From positions 1 to 54,364 of the forward strand of contig URLI01000010.1 of assembly GCA_900548585.1 (NCBI GenBank): a DNA stretch of 54,364 nt, given 5' to 3'. Below are positions 53,072 to 54,364 of this stretch, one piece after another (positions within the stretch are counted from its first letter, which is position 1; every line of letters starts with the position of its first letter). Under the pieces are notes generated by a model that ran no database searches, had not been told where the DNA came from, and worked only from the letters and a program-made list of their open reading frames with translations. The stretch comes from an uncultured Prevotella sp. Lineage in GTDB: Bacteria; Bacteroidota; Bacteroidia; Bacteroidales; Bacteroidaceae. A program made the translations under genes and the position numbers.

Positions 53072-54340
53072 TTATTTCTGTTGCAGACGGTCTATTTCAC
53101 TTTGTCCGGCTGTCTGTCCTTTGTATTTTGATTTGGTAGGATTGAGCGTGTAGGATATTGTCAGGCAAACGGTGGGCTGTTGATAGTCAACGTAGTGAGA
53201 TGTGTATATCTTTCCATATTGGGAAAAACCTTTCTCCTTAGCATTGAACACATTGAAGGCGCTGAGTTTAATCCACCAGTTTTTCATGTTTTTCTGGACA
53301 GTCATATCCATTTTGACAGACGATCGCGCCATATATGTATCTGCGTTGCCCCTGAGATTTCCGTTTACATTCAGCAGGACAAACCAATTTCTTGGAAGTG
53401 TCAAGAGATTTTTCCACTGCAAGCCGAATTGCGGGCGGTTATAACTTAGCCCATGGCAAGTGAGCCATTGCTTGTTTGCCCAAAGATTCCATGATGGCTT
53501 CCATATATTGAAGAACGTGGGGGCGTAAGAAAGGCTTACATACAGACTCGAATAGGAATGATTAATGTCGCTTGACAAAATTGCGGGGATTTCTTCCATG
53601 ACATCAAACCATGTGACGATGGCGTCCTTCTGGTATGTGTAATCGCTTGTAAACTGCAAGTCCCCATACGATGCGTTGAGTGAGACATCGTGATTATATG
53701 TGGGCTTCAGCATGGAATTTCCTTTATTGTAACGCAACTCACTGATATACTGCAAGCCATCGTCCAATTGACTGTAAGTCGGACTGTCGGTGTATATATT
53801 GTAACTTAGCATCAGTGAAAGTTTCTTTATGTCATAAGCAAAAGAGGCGGATGGCAAGACACGATGATAGGTGCGGCAACTCTCATTGAGCAGTTTGCCA
53901 CTGGCATAGTAGTCATAATTGGCATATTCATATTTCAAGCCTAATTGTGTATACAACTTTCCAATACTCTGACTATAGTTAACAAAAATATTGGCAGCCG
54001 ACTGTCTCGACTCGTTGTCATTTGTCTTCAAAACACCCGCATAGTCGTTGTTCTCGACATTATATTTTTGTTGGAAACGCGTATAGGTGGTCTCAAAACC
54101 ACATTCTACTTTAGCATTACCGATGGAAGAAGTCAATACACTTTTCAGCGCGCCCAGATCTGCATTTGTTTTAGTGGCAGGGACAAGTGAAGTGCTGTTG
54201 TTGTTTTGAGTCTCCACTACGGTTTGCTTTCCATCAGTGCTGTTGTGCATGTAGCCCCCATCAACGTTGAGTGTCAGTTTTTCGCTGATTTTGTTTTCAT
54301 AATAAACGTTTGAGGGTGTGTCATAATTGACTATGGTCAT
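53072..54340 (-). pseudogene. Outer membrane beta-barrel protein, C-terminal part, likely broken
   Basis: 422 residues of aromatic-rich barrel strands typical of the OMP_b-brl_3/TonB-receptor-like family (LNVDGGYMHNSTDGKQ, QLGLKYEYANYDYY, LMLSYNIYTDSPTYSQLDDG), ending with a short polar tail. Family members are usually 750-800 residues with a signal peptide and plug, all missing here. The codon directly before the first Met is TAA, and the seven codons before that (to the window edge) read IQKEGAP in the same frame. This looks like a nonsense mutation in a longer gene. The edge of the window leaves open whether it is instead an independently started fragment. Confidence 0.6.
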
Positions 54341-54364
54341 TTATGGCGCACCCTCTTTCTGTAT

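Overview
The window comes from a Bacteroidales bacterium, most like Prevotella or a close relative. The sequence-based reasons are the many TAnnTTTG-type promoter boxes with a TTTG box about 19 bp upstream, the fused LpxC-FabZ, two MiaA paralogues, a type IX secretion C-terminal domain, SusC-like barrel proteins, DUF6769/DUF6359/DUF5715-type proteins and a CusA-outer membrane factor fusion. No taxonomic search could be run. Most of the window is GC-rich housekeeping sequence. It is interrupted by AT-richer accessory stretches at about 1-3700, 21180-28690 and 50000-50800; the right end (from about 52800) is also somewhat AT-richer.

Layout. (1) 1-3700: a TetR regulator overlapping a TonB-receptor-like barrel gene, then a decayed C39-peptidase (bacteriocin-exporter type) fragment and a long hairpin. 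(2) 3800-5512: an acidic conserved hypothetical protein facing a DUF5715 membrane-anchored protein with M15-peptidase-like zinc ligands. (3) 5689-12686, all +: phoH, purC, ubiE/menG, aroE, purM, prfA, pyrF (nucleotide, menaquinone, shikimate and translation functions). (4) 12926-21073, +: an HD phosphohydrolase preceded by four 22-bp tandem repeats, the lipid A genes lpxD, lpxC-fabZ and lpxA, then miaA and a class A penicillin-binding protein. (5) 21180-28644: a low-GC island with two decayed transposases, a DUF6769 protein under a palindromic operator, a CusA-type RND pump fused to its outer membrane channel, and the periplasmic adaptor. (6) 28750-35324, +: a MacAB-like ABC exporter (ATPase, two permeases, adaptor), then a DsbD-type reductant transporter. 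(7) 35722-44951, all -: a DUF6359 lipoprotein; GH57, GT4 and debranching enzyme of glycogen metabolism; a lipid kinase; a second miaA; an AmgK-like kinase fused to a RapZ C-terminal domain; and a small membrane protein. (8) 45400-50147, -: a 1.5k-residue T9SS cargo protein preceded by an unlisted 52-residue peptide gene, with direct-repeat regulatory sites upstream and related palindromic repeats in opposite orientation on either side. (9) 50560-52815, -: a candidate small RNA and groESL under what looks like a sigma-54 promoter. (10) 53072-54340, -: the C-terminal part of an outer membrane barrel protein with an in-frame stop just before its first Met.

The most interesting points are the sigma-54-type promoter and palindrome upstream of groESL, the signal peptide embedded in the RND-OMF fusion, the AmgK-RapZ fusion, the candidate small RNA downstream of groL, the operator over the metal-efflux promoter, and the palindromic repeat family around the T9SS gene. 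I found no CRISPR array, tRNA or rRNA. Family assignments are from recognised motifs, not from database searches.
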